Under the pieces are notes generated by a model. The model was not told where the DNA came from, searched no databases, and worked only from the letters and a program-made list of their open reading frames with translations. The translations under genes were made by a program, and so were the position numbers. From contig ONEK01000009.1 of assembly GCA_900316855.1 (NCBI GenBank), positions 62,001 through 126,000 on the forward strand: a stretch of DNA of 64,000 nucleotides, written 5' to 3'. How positions within the stretch are numbered: position 1 is the stretch's first letter; the number at the start of each line of letters is the position of its first letter. Below are positions 16,119 through 25,872 of this stretch, piece after piece. Origin of the DNA: an uncultured Lachnospiraceae bacterium (lineage in GTDB: Bacteria; Bacillota; Clostridia; Lachnospirales; Lachnospiraceae).

Positions 16119-17465
16119 ATGCGCAAGTTTCGTCTTTCAAAGGATCAGATCACATGGGGAATCACAATCTTCCTGACTGCGGCGGCAGTGATGATATTCG
16201 TCTATCTGCTGTACAATGGTTCGAAATTTACCGGAACCGTGGGGAAGATGTTCCATTCGGTGGCCGCAATCCTCGTCGGCATCGTGATCGGCTACGTCCT
16301 GAGTCCTGTCCTGAACTTCATTGAGCGCAGCATTCTGGCCCCCATTTATAAAAAATGCGGCATCGACGTCTGGAGCAACCGCAGGAAGCTCCGCCAGATG
16401 CGCGCAATTTCTGTCGCCATAACGATCATATTCTTCATCCTGATGCTGTACGCGCTCATTATGATTGTCGTGCCGCAGCTGTTCACCAGTATCCAGACCA
16501 TCATCAAAAACATCGGTATTTACCAGGCGAACGTCGAGCATTTCTTCAACGATACGCTGCGGAACAACCCGCAGCTGTCGGAATCTGTCCAGAACATCAT
16601 CAACGACGTCACGGATAAGGTTGAGGAATTCATCAGCTCGGATGTCATGCCGAAGATGAGCGATGTCATGGAGACAGTATCGAAATGGGCCGTCAGCATC
16701 GTGAAGGGGTTCTTCAACTTCTTCGTCGGCATCATCGTTTCCGTTTACGTCCTTTATTCCAAGGACAAGTTCTGTGCGCAGGGCAAAAAGCTTGCCTATG
16801 CCGTTTTCAAGGAAAAATGGGCTAACGAGGTCATCGGTCTTTGCCGGTACACCCACTACACGTTCATCGGCTTCATTTCCGGCAAGATCCTGGATTCGCT
16901 CATTATCGGCATCCTGTGCTTTATCGGCACGACCATCATTGGCACCCCCTTCCCGGTGCTGGTGTCCTTCATCGTCGGCGTGACGAACGTCATTCCGTTC
17001 TTCGGGCCGTATATCGGCGCAATCATCTGCAGCATCCTGGTGTTCATGATCGATCCGCTGCAGGCGCTGTTCCTGCTGATTTTCATCATTGCGCTGCAGC
17101 AGTTTGACGGCAATATCCTGGGTCCCTGGATCCTCGGCGATTCTACCGGGCTGTCCAGCTTCTGGGTAATATTCGCCATCATGTTCTTCGGCGGCATCTG
17201 GGGTGTTATGGGCTGGATTATAGGTGTGCCGATCTTCGCCGTGTTCTACCACATTGTAGGACGCATTGTGCGGCATTTCCTGCGCGTGAAGAACCTGCCG
17301 ACGGATACCCACGATTACTACGACATTGCCTATATGGAGGGCGGCGCCATCCGCTCGCTCAGGGACCCGGACAGCACCGCCTATCATTCGAAGCGCCCCG
17401 GCAATTCCTGGAAGCGGATCCTTCGCCTGCACCGGATCGGGAAGAAGAAATCCGAAGGAAAATAA
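16119..17465 (+). CDS. AI-2E family transporter (PerM/YdiK type)
   Basis: 448-residue membrane protein of the AI-2 exporter-like family. Paired N-terminal helices, a soluble segment around 120-200 (NPQLSESVQNIINDVTDKVEEF) and the conserved block VGVTNVIPFFGPYIGAIICS with LQQFDGNILGPWILGDSTGLSS identify the family. Members export small molecules or act in Na+/H+ exchange; substrate here is unknown. The ATG at 16119 is preferred over an upstream start because GGGAGAG lies directly before it. The C-terminal tail is basic. Confidence 0.9.
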   Translation: MRKFRLSKDQITWGITIFLTAAAVMIFVYLLYNGSKFTGTVGKMFHSVAAILVGIVIGYVLSPVLNFIERSILAPIYKKCGIDVWSNRRKLRQMRAISVAITIIFFILMLYALIMIVVPQLFTSIQTIIKNIGIYQANVEHFFNDTLRNNPQLSESVQNIINDVTDKVEEFISSDVMPKMSDVMETVSKWAVSIVKGFFNFFVGIIVSVYVLYSKDKFCAQGKKLAYAVFKEKWANEVIGLCRYTHYTFIGFISGKILDSLIIGILCFIGTTIIGTPFPVLVSFIVGVTNVIPFFGPYIGAIICSILVFMIDPLQALFLLIFIIALQQFDGNILGPWILGDSTGLSSFWVIFAIMFFGGIWGVMGWIIGVPIFAVFYHIVGRIVRHFLRVKNLPTDTHDYYDIAYMEGGAIRSLRDPDSTAYHSKRPGNSWKRILRLHRIGKKKSEGK

Positions 17466-17534
17466 AACGGTTTTGCCTGTGTGCTGCCTTGCAAAGTTCC
17501 TGAAAGCGTAAGAAAAGGTAAGAAGGAAATCACC

Positions 17535-17990
17535 ATGCGTTTTGTCATTCAGCGTGTACAGCACGCGGACGTTAAAGTCGATCAGAAGACAGTAGGCTCC
17601 ATCGGGCACGGGTTTCTCGTCCTCATCGGCATCGCGGAGGATGACACGAAGGAGCGTGCGCAGAAGATGGTGCAGAAGCTGCTGCGCCTTCGGATCTTCG
17701 AGGATGAGAACGGCAAAACCAACCTCGACCTTGCGGCGGTCGGTGGGGAGCTTCTCCTCATATCCCAGTTCACACTTTACGCGGACTGCCGCCACGGCAA
17801 CCGTCCCTCGTTTATCAACGCCGCGAAGCCGGAGCTCGCTGAACCCCTTTATCAGTACATCATTCAAACCTGCAGGGAATCCGGCGTCCCCGTCGTGCAG
17901 CACGGCATTTTCGGCGCCGACATGAAGGTCAGCCTCCTCAATGACGGCCCCTTCACCATCGTTCTTGACTCCTCCGAGCTCGGATATTAA
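17535..17990 (+). CDS. dtd: D-aminoacyl-tRNA deacylase
   Basis: Dtd of 151 residues, which hydrolyses D-amino acids (and glycine mischarged on tRNA-Ala) from tRNA. The catalytic [17 protein letters not shown] and the cross-subunit Gly-Pro motif in [10 protein letters not shown] are intact. The start follows AGAAGGAAA. It is probably co-transcribed with the AI-2E gene, 69 bases upstream. Confidence 0.95.
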   Translation: MRFVIQRVQHADVKVDQKTVGSIGHGFLVLIGIAEDDTKERAQKMVQKLLRLRIFEDENGKTNLDLAAVGGELLLISQFTLYADCRHGNRPSFINAAKPELAEPLYQYIIQTCRESGVPVVQHGIFGADMKVSLLNDGPFTIVLDSSELGY

Positions 17991-18089
17991 CACACCGGTG
18001 TTATTCTTTTCACCCGGAATTCTCCGCGCAGAAAACTCTTCAGCGGTAAAAACAACACGCAAAGAGCAGGCGTGATATTACGTTCATCT

Positions 18090-18111
18090 GTCTACTAATT
18101 AAATAGTAGAC
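18090..18111. promoter_or_regulatory. Operator-like palindrome GTCTACT-N8-AGTAGAC
   Basis: Perfect 7-bp half-sites in an AT-rich context resemble BlaI/MecI-type operators (TACTA...TAGTA). It lies in the 304-base gap before the broken phosphoesterase gene, which also holds a GCCTGC-TGAA-GCAGGC hairpin at 18256-18271. No regulator of this family is in the window. Confidence 0.35.
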
Positions 18112-18294
18112 TAATATATGTCGAAATTTTCCGTTCTGTGTTCTGCTCTTTTTCCATCTCCTGACCAAAATTGACCAAATCTTTACGGAGCCTGCGAATA
18201 ATCTTTTCTTTTGGTTGCTAGCATTTTTCCTGTACGAACAATCCCAATGTACAGCGCCTGCTGAAGCAGGCAGATAAGGAGACGAGGAGGAAAT

Positions 18295-19372
18295 ATGTTT
18301 AACAGGAAAAAGCTGGCAGCATTATGCATCAGTCTCTCGGCGGTGACCGCGTTCCCCGGAATGGCAGTCATGGCGTCGACCTCTCATTATGAGAACATCA
18401 ACGCCATCACGACGCCCGAGACCTGGAAAGGATCACCCCGATCTCTCGTTCATCGTTTCCGCGGGCGACCAGGTCAACAAGACCGGCAAGCCGAAGGAGG
18501 AAGAGTTTGCAGGCTATCTCAACGCGGACGCTCTGAAGTTCCTTCCGGTTGCTACCACGATCGGCAACCATGACTCCCTGACTGCCGACTACAAGGCACA
18601 CTTCAACACGCCCAATCAGACCGGCAACGGCGAAACCAAGGCCGGCGGCGACTATTATTACAGCTACGGCAACGCCCTGTTCATCGTCCTCAACACGAAC
18701 AACTACAATGTAGCCGAGCATGAGAAGTCCATCGAGCAGGCCGTGAAGTCCGATCCGAAGGCTGCCTGGAGAATCGTCTGCATCCATCAGGACATCTACG
18801 GTTCCGGCAAGGATCACTCCGAGACCGACGGCATGATCCTCCGCACGCAGCTTACTCCCATCATTGACAAGTATGACATCGACGTAGTTCTGCAGGGACA
18901 CGATCACACCTACAGCCGCTCAAAGCTTCTGCAGGGTGACGCGCAGGCTCACAACAGCTATGAATTCCAGCTCAACGCGGCCGGCGACGACTACGACTGG
19001 GACAACGCCTTCAACACCACAACGCAGACGAAGGTTGCCCTTTATCCGAAGGACAATGACAAGAACGGCCAGGCGGCTCTCGCAGCCTTCAAGGCGGACA
19101 ACCACTGCTATACCATCGACGAGGTGCAGGGCAATACCGTAGTCAATCCGGAAGGTACGCTGTACATGACCTCGAATTCCGCATCCGGATCGAAGTATTA
19201 CGAGCTCAACCCGATCCAGCAGGATTACATCGCACAGCGCTCCCAGAACTGGCTGCCCAGCTACTCCGTCATCGAGATCACGAAGAACAGGTTCGTCATC
19301 GACACCTATGAGATCACAGAAGCCGGTGTGACCGAGAAGATCGACGACACCTTCACGATCGAGAAGAAGTGA
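18295..19372 (+). pseudogene. Secreted metallophosphoesterase, N-terminal deletion with frameshift
   Basis: The start at 18295 (strong GGAGG site) encodes a clear signal peptide (MFNRKKLAALCISLSAVTAF) and about 20 further residues, then the frame is lost near 18430. The remainder continues in the +1 frame as the C-terminal two-thirds of a purple-acid-phosphatase-like enzyme: SAGDQVN, GNHD, HQDIYG and QGHDHTYSR supply metal motifs 2-5. The first metal motif (D-x-H, normally just after the signal peptide) is absent. A deletion joining signal peptide to mid-domain explains both losses. A simple sequencing indel would not restore the missing motif. Probably non-functional. Confidence 0.8.
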
Positions 19373-19400
19373 ACCGGTAAAACACAATATCAGGTACCAG

Positions 19401-19426
19401 ACGGCTGCCCCGGCCGGGGCAGTCGT
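19401..19426 (+). terminator. GC-rich hairpin after the phosphoesterase
   Basis: A 13-bp inverted repeat (ACGGCTGCCCCGG/CCGGGGCAGTCGT, one G-T pair) followed by TTGTGCATTTT. Confidence 0.6.
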
Positions 19427-19448
19427 TTGTGCATTTTAAGAGGTGAAA

Positions 19449-20588
19449 ATGAAGCACAAAATGACGAGGGTTCTTCTCCGGTGGGGCATCCCGCTGACGC
19501 TCCTTCTGGTATTTATACTTTTTGTTCTATGGATCAATCAGGTGAATAAAACGGAGCTGATCAACACGACCGGCCAGACGTTTGAGCGCGGCGTAGTGAC
19601 ACAGATCCTGCAGGACAACGTGCAGGAGAACGGGACCAGGGTCGGCGATCAGGTCGTCGTCGTCCGCATGACGACCGGCGTGCGCAAGGGCCAGGAGCTC
19701 ACGACCAACAGCTCCGCCGGCTTCCTGTTCGGCGCCGCCTGCAAAGTCGGCATGAAGGTCGTCGTCATTCAGTCCGTAGCAGGCGATTCCACGATCACCA
19801 CTGTCTACTCGCAGGACCGCGAGGGTGTCATTTATCTGTTTGCAGGGCTCTATCTTGCCGCGCTTGTGATCATCGGAGGCTGGAAGGGCGTGAGAGGCGC
19901 CCTGGGACTGGTATTCACGTTTTTTGCCATGATTTTCGTGGAGATTCCCATGGTGTACCGCGGCTATTCTCCGATGGGCTCCGCGGTGTTCCTGTGCTTT
20001 ATCACGACGCTGGTTACCATGGGCCTCATCGGCGGGTTTCAGACGAAAACGCTCGTCGCAACGCTGGGAACCGTGACCGGCGTCGTCCTGGCCTACGTCT
20101 GTGCCAAGCTGTTTTCCTTCGCGTCCGGTATCTCCGGCTGGAACGTCTCCAACATTGAATCGCTGCTGACGCTCTGGAATTCCAATGATATCCAGGTGGG
20201 AGAGCTGTTGTTCGCGGGGCTCCTCATTTCCGCGCTCGGCGCGGTGATGGACGTTGCCATGTCCGCGTCCTCGTCCATGCAGGAGATTGCCAACCAGAAC
20301 CCCGCAATCACGAAGAGAGAGCTGTTCCGGGCAGGCATGCGTGTCGGACGAGACATGATGGGGACCGACTCCAACACCCTGATCCTCGCGTTTGCGGGCG
20401 GCTCGCTCTCGGAACTCCTCCTGGATTATGCCTACGCGCTGCCTTACCGTCAGATCATCAACTCCAACAACATCGGCATCGCCATCATGCAGGGCCTCGG
20501 CGGCAGCTTCGGCGTCATTCTGTCCGTTCCCGTCACCGTCCTCCTCGCAAGCCTGCTGATCAGACCGACATCCATGAATAACTGCTGA
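19449..20588 (+). CDS. YibE/F family membrane protein
   Basis: 379-residue protein with one N-terminal helix, an extracellular beta-rich domain (about 40-130) and seven to eight helices in the C-terminal YibE/F region (YLAALVIIGGWKGVRGALGL, AGLLISALGAVMDVAMSASS, ADSNTLILAFAGG-like segment). The function of this family is unknown. In lactococci it is a two-gene pair; here a single long form. The ATG at 19449 follows AGAGGTG. It precedes a PIN-toxin fragment without a gap. Confidence 0.85.
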   Translation: MKHKMTRVLLRWGIPLTLLLVFILFVLWINQVNKTELINTTGQTFERGVVTQILQDNVQENGTRVGDQVVVVRMTTGVRKGQELTTNSSAGFLFGAACKVGMKVVVIQSVAGDSTITTVYSQDREGVIYLFAGLYLAALVIIGGWKGVRGALGLVFTFFAMIFVEIPMVYRGYSPMGSAVFLCFITTLVTMGLIGGFQTKTLVATLGTVTGVVLAYVCAKLFSFASGISGWNVSNIESLLTLWNSNDIQVGELLFAGLLISALGAVMDVAMSASSSMQEIANQNPAITKRELFRAGMRVGRDMMGTDSNTLILAFAGGSLSELLLDYAYALPYRQIINSNNIGIAIMQGLGGSFGVILSVPVTVLLASLLIRPTSMNNC

Positions 20589-20589
20589 T

Positions 20590-20724
20590 GGTCCGGTTCT
20601 ATACACAGCTATGCTCGAGAATATGGATATCCTTATTACAGGTGATAGCGATTTTAATGATCTTGGAGTAGATCGTCCTGAAATAATTACATTAGCAGAG
20701 TATCGAGACAAATATATGCATTAA
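20590..20724 (+). pseudogene. Remnant of a PIN-domain toxin (C-terminal end only)
   Basis: Immediately after the YibE/F stop, an open frame ending at TAA 20722-20724 reads VLYTAMLENMDILITGDSDF and then a PEIITLAEYRDKYM tail. This matches the C-terminal third of VapC-like PIN ribonucleases, including the last acidic site (GDSDF). The N-terminal catalytic part and any antitoxin are missing. The segment is AT-rich compared with the genes on either side, as expected of a decayed acquired module. Confidence 0.7.
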
Positions 20725-20729
20725 GAAGA

Positions 20730-20966
20730 CCGTGGGGTACTCTAAGCAAAACCTCCCGCTTACATGCAAGCATGTAGCGGGAGGTTTTGGGTTCCTCACT
20801 ATGTTACAAAAGCGCTCACGAATTGCTCCGCTGCTGCGCAGCTTCCGCAATTCGTACCACGGTCTTCGGAAATCGCGTCACTGCGTGCCGCTTCTTTCCT
20901 CATTCCGTGGGGTGCTCTAAGCAAAACCTCCTGCTCACATGCAAAAGCATGTGGCAGGAGGTTTTG
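20730..20966. repeat. Duplicated hairpin module flanking a CGAATTGC palindrome
   Basis: Two near-identical 60-base copies (20730-20789 and 20905-20966) each start CCGTGGGGT and contain a long hairpin (20747-20789 and 20922-20966). Where they differ inside the stem both arms change: CCTCCC/GGGAGG becomes CCTCCT/AGGAGG, and T-A becomes C-G. Between them is CGAATTGC (20819-20826)/GCAATTCG (20847-20854). The second copy probably also ends the chemoreceptor transcript on the minus strand. Confidence 0.8.
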
Positions 20967-20985
20967 TTTATTCGCCCTGAGAGCT

Positions 20986-23373
20986 TCAGTATTTACTGTC
21001 ATCAAAGGAAACAGGTGTCGACGGTTCCGGTTTGTATGCCGGAGCGGGAGCGGACTTTGTGACTTCCGGAGCCGGTGCCGGAGCGGCAGCTGATTCAGCT
21101 GCAGGTTCCTCTGCAGGGGCAGAATCCGCGGATTCCGCACTGACAGAAGCATCATACGTTGCCATGTCTTCCCCGTTATCACGCAGCCGGAACTTGCCGA
21201 CCATTTCCTGCATAACCTGTGCCTGGCCGGAGAGCTCCTCGCTGGCGGCCGCGGACTGCTCGGCCGTCGCGGAATTTGTCTGCACGACGGAGGAGATCTG
21301 TCCGATGCCCTCCGTTACCTGCGATACGCCGCCTGCCTGCTCGTCGGAGGCGGAAGAGATCTCTCCGATGATGCCGGTGATCTTCCGGAAGCTCTCGGAT
21401 ACCTTCTTCAGGGCATCCGCGGTATCGGTCGTAAGGCTCGCGCCCTTTCCGACAGATTCCACGGTATCCTCGATAAGGACAGCTGTGGACTGGGCCGCCT
21501 GCTGGGACTTGTGTGCGAGGTTGCCGACCTCATCGGCAACAACCGCAAAGCCCTTGCCGGCGGAACCGGCGCGCGCCGCCTCGATGGAGGCATTCAGCGC
21601 CAGAATATTCGTCTGGAACGCAATGTCGTCAATGGTCTTGATGATCTTGCCGATCTCATCCGCCTTCTCGGAAATTTCCTTCATGGCCTGACTCATCTCG
21701 TCCATCTTGGTATTGGACAGGGCAACGGCTTTGGAGGATTCCTTCGAGATATCCGAGGCTTCCCTTGCCTTGTCGGCCGTATCCTGGATCTTCCGGGAAA
21801 TCTCGGTCATGGAGCCGGACAGCTCCTCAATGGTCGATGCCTGCTCCGTAGAGCCCTGGGCCAGAGCCTGTGCGCCGTCGGAAACCTGGCTCGCGCCGAC
21901 GCTCACCTGCTCGGACGAGGTCTTGATCTCCTGGATCGTATTCGTGAGATCCTTCGTGATCTTGTCGAGGGAGGTCATGAGCGGAGCATAGCCTCCGACA
22001 TAAATATCGCGGTTTGTTTCCAGATCCAGGTCAAAGTTGCCATCGGACAGCTGGTTCAGCTTGTCAGACAGGTCGCTGATCATCCGGCGTATGCGGTCGA
22101 TGACGTCGCGGATGGAATCCGCCATGGCACCGATCTCATCATGCTTTTCATAGTTGATGGAAACGTCGAAGTTTCCTTTGGCAACCTCCTCCGCGGCGGA
22201 GGAGATTCCGGTCATGGGACTCAGCGCCTTCTTGAGCACGCTCAGCACAACGAGAACCAGCAGCACAACAATGATCAGTGTCGCAATGGCAATCATGACC
22301 GCCATCCTGGTCCGGGTCGCGTTATATTCCTTCACGGGAACCGCGGTCTGCACCCACCACGTCTCATCGGCGGCCTGCATCGGCTGGTAGAATCTCTGCA
22401 CCTCGCCGGAGCTCGAGGACGTCTGGATCTTGAACTGCTCGCCCTTGGTCCACGCGGCGCTGATCTTCGCGAACGCGTCCGCGGAAACCGTATCGCTGTA
22501 GGTCTTGCCGATGACATTCGTGTGTGTGGAATACAGGATTGTCCCGCTGCCGTTGATGATATTCACATACAGACCGGGGAAATTCGGATTCTCGGATTTG
22601 ATGACCCCGAAGATCTCCGCGTCTACGTCGATCTCCACCTCACCGGCAAACGAGCCGTTCCTCATGATGGGATAGTAGATCGTCACCATGTTGCGGTCTT
22701 CCTCGACATAGGCATCCGTGACGCCGGCCCTGCCGGTTTCCTTCGCCTTAGTGTAGTAAACCTCGTTCGCATACTCATCGGCAGCAAGGTTTTCGATCTC
22801 GCCCGCGTTCAGGTCGTCCTCGTTGATATAAGGCGCGTAGGTCGCGATATCCGCGGAAAACGCGTTCGGCTCGAAGAAAACACCCGCGCCGACGATGGAA
22901 TCATGGTTCTGCACGGCGGCAGTCAGCGTGTTGATGAGAACAGTCTCGGCGTTATAGCGTGAGGCGGAGATGGGATCTCCCGTCACACGGCTGACAAACG
23001 TGCCCGTCGTATCAGCAGGATCGGCACTGAGGGCGCCCGTTGCGGTCAGGACAGGCGAAGCGCCCGCCTCCTTGTCGTCCGGCTGCTGGTACATCTGGCT
23101 CAGGGCATCCTGTGCCTGATCGTCAATCGCCTGTACGACGTCCATGATGCCGGAGATCTTCTCCACGTTCGTCGCGCTCAGGGCGTAGAGCGTGTCATCC
23201 GTCTGCTTCGTCATCTGACCGCCGATTCCGACCGTCAGCACCACATTCAGCACGAGGAGCGCCGCGATAATCACCGCCCCCAGGATGATCGAAAGCCTCA
23301 TCCGGATGGTCAGATCATTCCATCTGATTCCCGCTTTTGCTTTTTTCTGCAGTTTCTTACCCATAGATGCCAT
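20986..23373 (-). CDS. Methyl-accepting chemotaxis protein (dCache sensor)
   Basis: 795-residue chemoreceptor. One N-terminal helix (about 28-50), a large double-Cache extracellular domain (about 60-335), a second helix near 358-380, HAMP and a second HAMP-like segment, then the signalling coiled coil with tip [20 protein letters not shown]. The C-terminus carries a long Ala/Pro/Glu-rich tail with repeated [15 protein letters not shown] units, which may be a flexible tether; it does not end in an NWETF-type CheR site. The ATG at 23373 follows GGAGAAGGAG closely; ATG at 23364 is an alternative. Ligand unknown. Confidence 0.93.
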   Translation of the reverse strand: MASMGKKLQKKAKAGIRWNDLTIRMRLSIILGAVIIAALLVLNVVLTVGIGGQMTKQTDDTLYALSATNVEKISGIMDVVQAIDDQAQDALSQMYQQPDDKEAGASPVLTATGALSADPADTTGTFVSRVTGDPISASRYNAETVLINTLTAAVQNHDSIVGAGVFFEPNAFSADIATYAPYINEDDLNAGEIENLAADEYANEVYYTKAKETGRAGVTDAYVEEDRNMVTIYYPIMRNGSFAGEVEIDVDAEIFGVIKSENPNFPGLYVNIINGSGTILYSTHTNVIGKTYSDTVSADAFAKISAAWTKGEQFKIQTSSSSGEVQRFYQPMQAADETWWVQTAVPVKEYNATRTRMAVMIAIATLIIVVLLVLVVLSVLKKALSPMTGISSAAEEVAKGNFDVSINYEKHDEIGAMADSIRDVIDRIRRMISDLSDKLNQLSDGNFDLDLETNRDIYVGGYAPLMTSLDKITKDLTNTIQEIKTSSEQVSVGASQVSDGAQALAQGSTEQASTIEELSGSMTEISRKIQDTADKAREASDISKESSKAVALSNTKMDEMSQAMKEISEKADEIGKIIKTIDDIAFQTNILALNASIEAARAGSAGKGFAVVADEVGNLAHKSQQAAQSTAVLIEDTVESVGKGASLTTDTADALKKVSESFRKITGIIGEISSASDEQAGGVSQVTEGIGQISSVVQTNSATAEQSAAASEELSGQAQVMQEMVGKFRLRDNGEDMATYDASVSAESADSAPAEEPAAESAAAPAPAPEVTKSAPAPAYKPEPSTPVSFDDSKY

Positions 23374-23498
23374 TTCTCCTTCTCCGGATCATGAAATTTT
23401 TTCCCGTCCGGATTTTTCCCTTACAGCAGACAGGGCATTCTGACGGATCAGAGGCCCCGTTCCTGACTTATTTTACCGCAATTTTCTTCATAATCCTA

Positions 23499-23507
23499 TG
23501 GTATAAT
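23499..23507 (+). promoter_or_regulatory. Extended -10 promoter of the GGDEF gene
   Basis: TGGTATAAT is a perfect extended -10; no strong -35 is seen. It lies about 50 bases before the gene. Confidence 0.6.
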
Positions 23508-23559
23508 CGCAAATAACAGCGGGAAAAATGATTTTTTTTGCCGCGGAGGAAGCAATCCA

Positions 23560-24672
23560 ATGAAGAACATTGCATTCAGGAATCTGGCAGACGTATTTTT
23601 CCCGGATATTTCTGCGGAAAACCGGCGGGAGATCGACCGGGACAACATCCGGATGATGACTGTAATAGCCGTGATCACCATGATCATGGAGACGGTGATC
23701 CTCATTTTCCTTCTGGCCGCAAGGCACGCACACCCGGAAGATGCCGCGTCCTATGCGTTTTCGATCCGGAATGTATCCCTGTGCGTTGCCTTCTGCTTTG
23801 TATTCCTGTTCTGGTCACGGATTCTGCTGCGCAGGAAGGACAGCCTCAGTCACATCTCCTGTGTGTTCTGCCTCACGGTCGCTTATTTTGCCCTGTCCGT
23901 GTGGGGAGGCAACACCTCGATGATGCATTACGAACAGGGCGACCAGATGGTCACGTTCTTCATCGTGCAGCTGGTCTTTGTCGCCTTCATTGCTTTTGAA
24001 CCGGCGCACGCCATCATCCTGTATGCCGTCAGCTTCGCGGAAATGATGCGCCTTCTTCGCATGATCGACGGTGCCGGACGTGTGAACAGTGTCAATTTCT
24101 TCGCCTTTATGGCAATGTGCATGGCTGTCGCGGTCGTGAAATTCCACGAGGCGCTGAATGTCAGGACGCGCATCGACAAGATCGAGGACCTCAACGATAT
24201 CCTGAAGGACACGGCCGAACACGATGACCTGACCGGCATGCTGAACCGCCACGGACTTCAGGAGGATCTGCAGAACTACCTGAATATCAGCGTCCACGTC
24301 ATGATGTTCGACATCGACAATTTCAAGCAGTTCAACGATACCTACGGACACGCGATCGGCGACGAGGTGCTGAGCCGCGTCAGCAACACGCTCAAAAACA
24401 TCTTCGGCATTGAGCATTGCTACCGTTACGGCGGCGACGAATTCCTCGCCATCATTCCGGAAATGGAGGAAGAAAAATTCGAGGAATACATGAACCTCTG
24501 GGCCGGTGCGGTGTCCAGGATCCGCATTCCCGAAATGCCCGGCGAGCACATCACCTGCAGCTGCGGCTATGTATTCGACGCCGCCCGGAACGAGGCAACG
24601 CTCCGGGAACTCATCCGCACGGCCGACCAGAACCTCTATGAAATGAAAAAGCGCAAACACGTCGGCCGGTAA
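23560..24672 (+). CDS. Membrane-bound diguanylate cyclase
   Basis: 370-residue protein with five to six N-terminal membrane helices (about 30-205), a short linker helix and a C-terminal GGDEF domain. The active-site motif is canonical (RYGGDEFLAII, near 289-298), preceded by HDDLTGMLNR and MFDIDNFKQFNDTYGH, so cyclic di-GMP synthesis is likely. No RxxD inhibitory site is evident before GGDEF. GGAGGA precedes the ATG. It is divergent from the second chemoreceptor, suggesting joint control of motility behaviour. Confidence 0.93.
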   Translation: MKNIAFRNLADVFFPDISAENRREIDRDNIRMMTVIAVITMIMETVILIFLLAARHAHPEDAASYAFSIRNVSLCVAFCFVFLFWSRILLRRKDSLSHISCVFCLTVAYFALSVWGGNTSMMHYEQGDQMVTFFIVQLVFVAFIAFEPAHAIILYAVSFAEMMRLLRMIDGAGRVNSVNFFAFMAMCMAVAVVKFHEALNVRTRIDKIEDLNDILKDTAEHDDLTGMLNRHGLQEDLQNYLNISVHVMMFDIDNFKQFNDTYGHAIGDEVLSRVSNTLKNIFGIEHCYRYGGDEFLAIIPEMEEEKFEEYMNLWAGAVSRIRIPEMPGEHITCSCGYVFDAARNEATLRELIRTADQNLYEMKKRKHVGR

Positions 24673-25109
24673 GCCGCGCATTGCATACAGGCAGCGCGGG
24701 CCTGCCGGCCGATGTGTTTGACCGCTTACTATTCGTAAAAGCTGTCTTTTGCGAATAGTTATGAATATGTCTCCTTCTACCGGTCACGAGATCATTTTTG
24801 CGGTCATTCTCGAACAGGCATTCACGAAATCCTCCGGCTCCTTTTCGGTAAAGTGTGCCTATCACAGCCGGTTTTATATCTGTGTCAATAGTGCACAAAT
24901 TCCTGTGAATCCGAATGCCGCCTCATTATGCATTTCGTTGCAAATCCGAAAATATTTACCTATAATCCTTTCATAAGGATCAGGGAATCGATCGATAGAA
25001 AGCCTGCACGCCGGTGATCGGACTTAGTCCGGATCATGGGGATTTTCCTGACACCTGTAATGCAATAATTTCGGTCAGCAGGCTGCTGTGGATTGAGGAG
25101 ACAGATTTT
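24673..25109. other. 437-base intergenic region
   Basis: Holds an 8+5-bp hairpin (ACTATTCG/CGAATAGT, 24728-24759), the promoter of the kinase-like gene (24938-24966), and a near-palindrome TGATCGGAC/GTCCGGATCA (25015-25036) in that gene's leader. A 75-codon open frame at 24749-24976 has no recognisable features and was not accepted. Confidence 0.6.
24938..24966 (+). promoter_or_regulatory. Promoter of the cytidylate-kinase-like gene
   Basis: TTGCAA (24938-24943), 17-base spacer, perfect TATAAT (24961-24966). Predicts a leader of about 138 bases. Confidence 0.75.
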
Positions 25110-25751
25110 ATGAATACCATCATTACTATCGGAAGGCAGTTCGGATCGGACGGACACCTGATCGGCAAGAAGGTCGCGGAGCATTACGGGATCCAGTGCT
25201 ACGACAAGGAACTGATCGCGAAGGTTGCCAGCAATTCGTCGTTCTGCGAGGAGATGATCGAGCAGCACGACGAGCGGTCGACGAATTCGTTCCTGTACAA
25301 TCTGGTAATGGATACGTACTCGTTCGGGTACAACGCGTCGAGCTTCGTGGATATGCCGATTTCCCAGAAGGTGTTCCTGGCGCAGTTCGATACGATCAGG
25401 AAGGTTGCGCAGGAGGGACCCGCGGTATTCATCGGACGGTGTGCCGACAGCGCGCTGGCGGACCGCAGGGATGTGCTGAACCTGTTCATTCATGCTTCCG
25501 AGGACTATAAGATCAAAGAGATCATGAACCGCTATCCGGATATCACGACCGAGCAGAAGGCGCGCGACTTCATGGCCAAGAAGGACAAGCAGCGCCAGAG
25601 CTATTACAACTATTATTCCAGCAGGAAATGGGGACGCGCGGACACTTACGACTTCACGATTGATTCGTCCATTCTGGGCATTGACGGCACGGCGAAGCTG
25701 ATCATCCAGATGATCGATGATTTCGAGGAGAAGCGCAGCCAGGGCAAGTGA
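25110..25751 (+). CDS. Cytidylate kinase-like family protein
   Basis: 213-residue P-loop protein of the cytidylate-kinase-like family (AAA/NMP-kinase fold). The N-terminus ITIGRQFGSDGHLIGKKVAE is a variant nucleotide-binding loop typical of this family, with FIGRCADSAL and a basic KKDKQRQSYYNYYSSRKWG lid. True substrate is not established for the family; the essential Cmk is a different, shorter-loop protein. The ATG at 25110 follows GAGGAG at nine bases. It ends at a strong terminator convergent with rluD. Confidence 0.85.
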   Translation: MNTIITIGRQFGSDGHLIGKKVAEHYGIQCYDKELIAKVASNSSFCEEMIEQHDERSTNSFLYNLVMDTYSFGYNASSFVDMPISQKVFLAQFDTIRKVAQEGPAVFIGRCADSALADRRDVLNLFIHASEDYKIKEIMNRYPDITTEQKARDFMAKKDKQRQSYYNYYSSRKWGRADTYDFTIDSSILGIDGTAKLIIQMIDDFEEKRSQGK

Positions 25752-25793
25752 TCTTCTGTCACTCAGGCGCCAATACAGTCTGCAATATTTTCT

Positions 25794-25831
25794 CAGCCGG
25801 GACAGGCAGCTGCCTGATCCCGGCTGTTTTT
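25794..25831 (+). terminator. Intrinsic terminator between kinase-like gene and rluD
   Basis: CAGCCGGGA/TCCCGGCTG stem with an inner CAGGCAG/CTGCCTG stem, followed by five T. Confidence 0.85.
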
Positions 25832-25872
25832 CTGCACTGCTCTGCCGTTCTGACCCTGCAGGCGGTATAGAC

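Noticed and set aside
16137-18062. 641-codon open frame on the minus strand
   Set aside because: Antisense shadow of the AI-2E and dtd genes; composition is His/Asp/Arg-rich without any family feature.
24749-24976. Possible 75-codon gene between the GGDEF and kinase-like genes
   Set aside because: No ribosome binding site, no recognisable features, and the kinase promoter overlaps its end.
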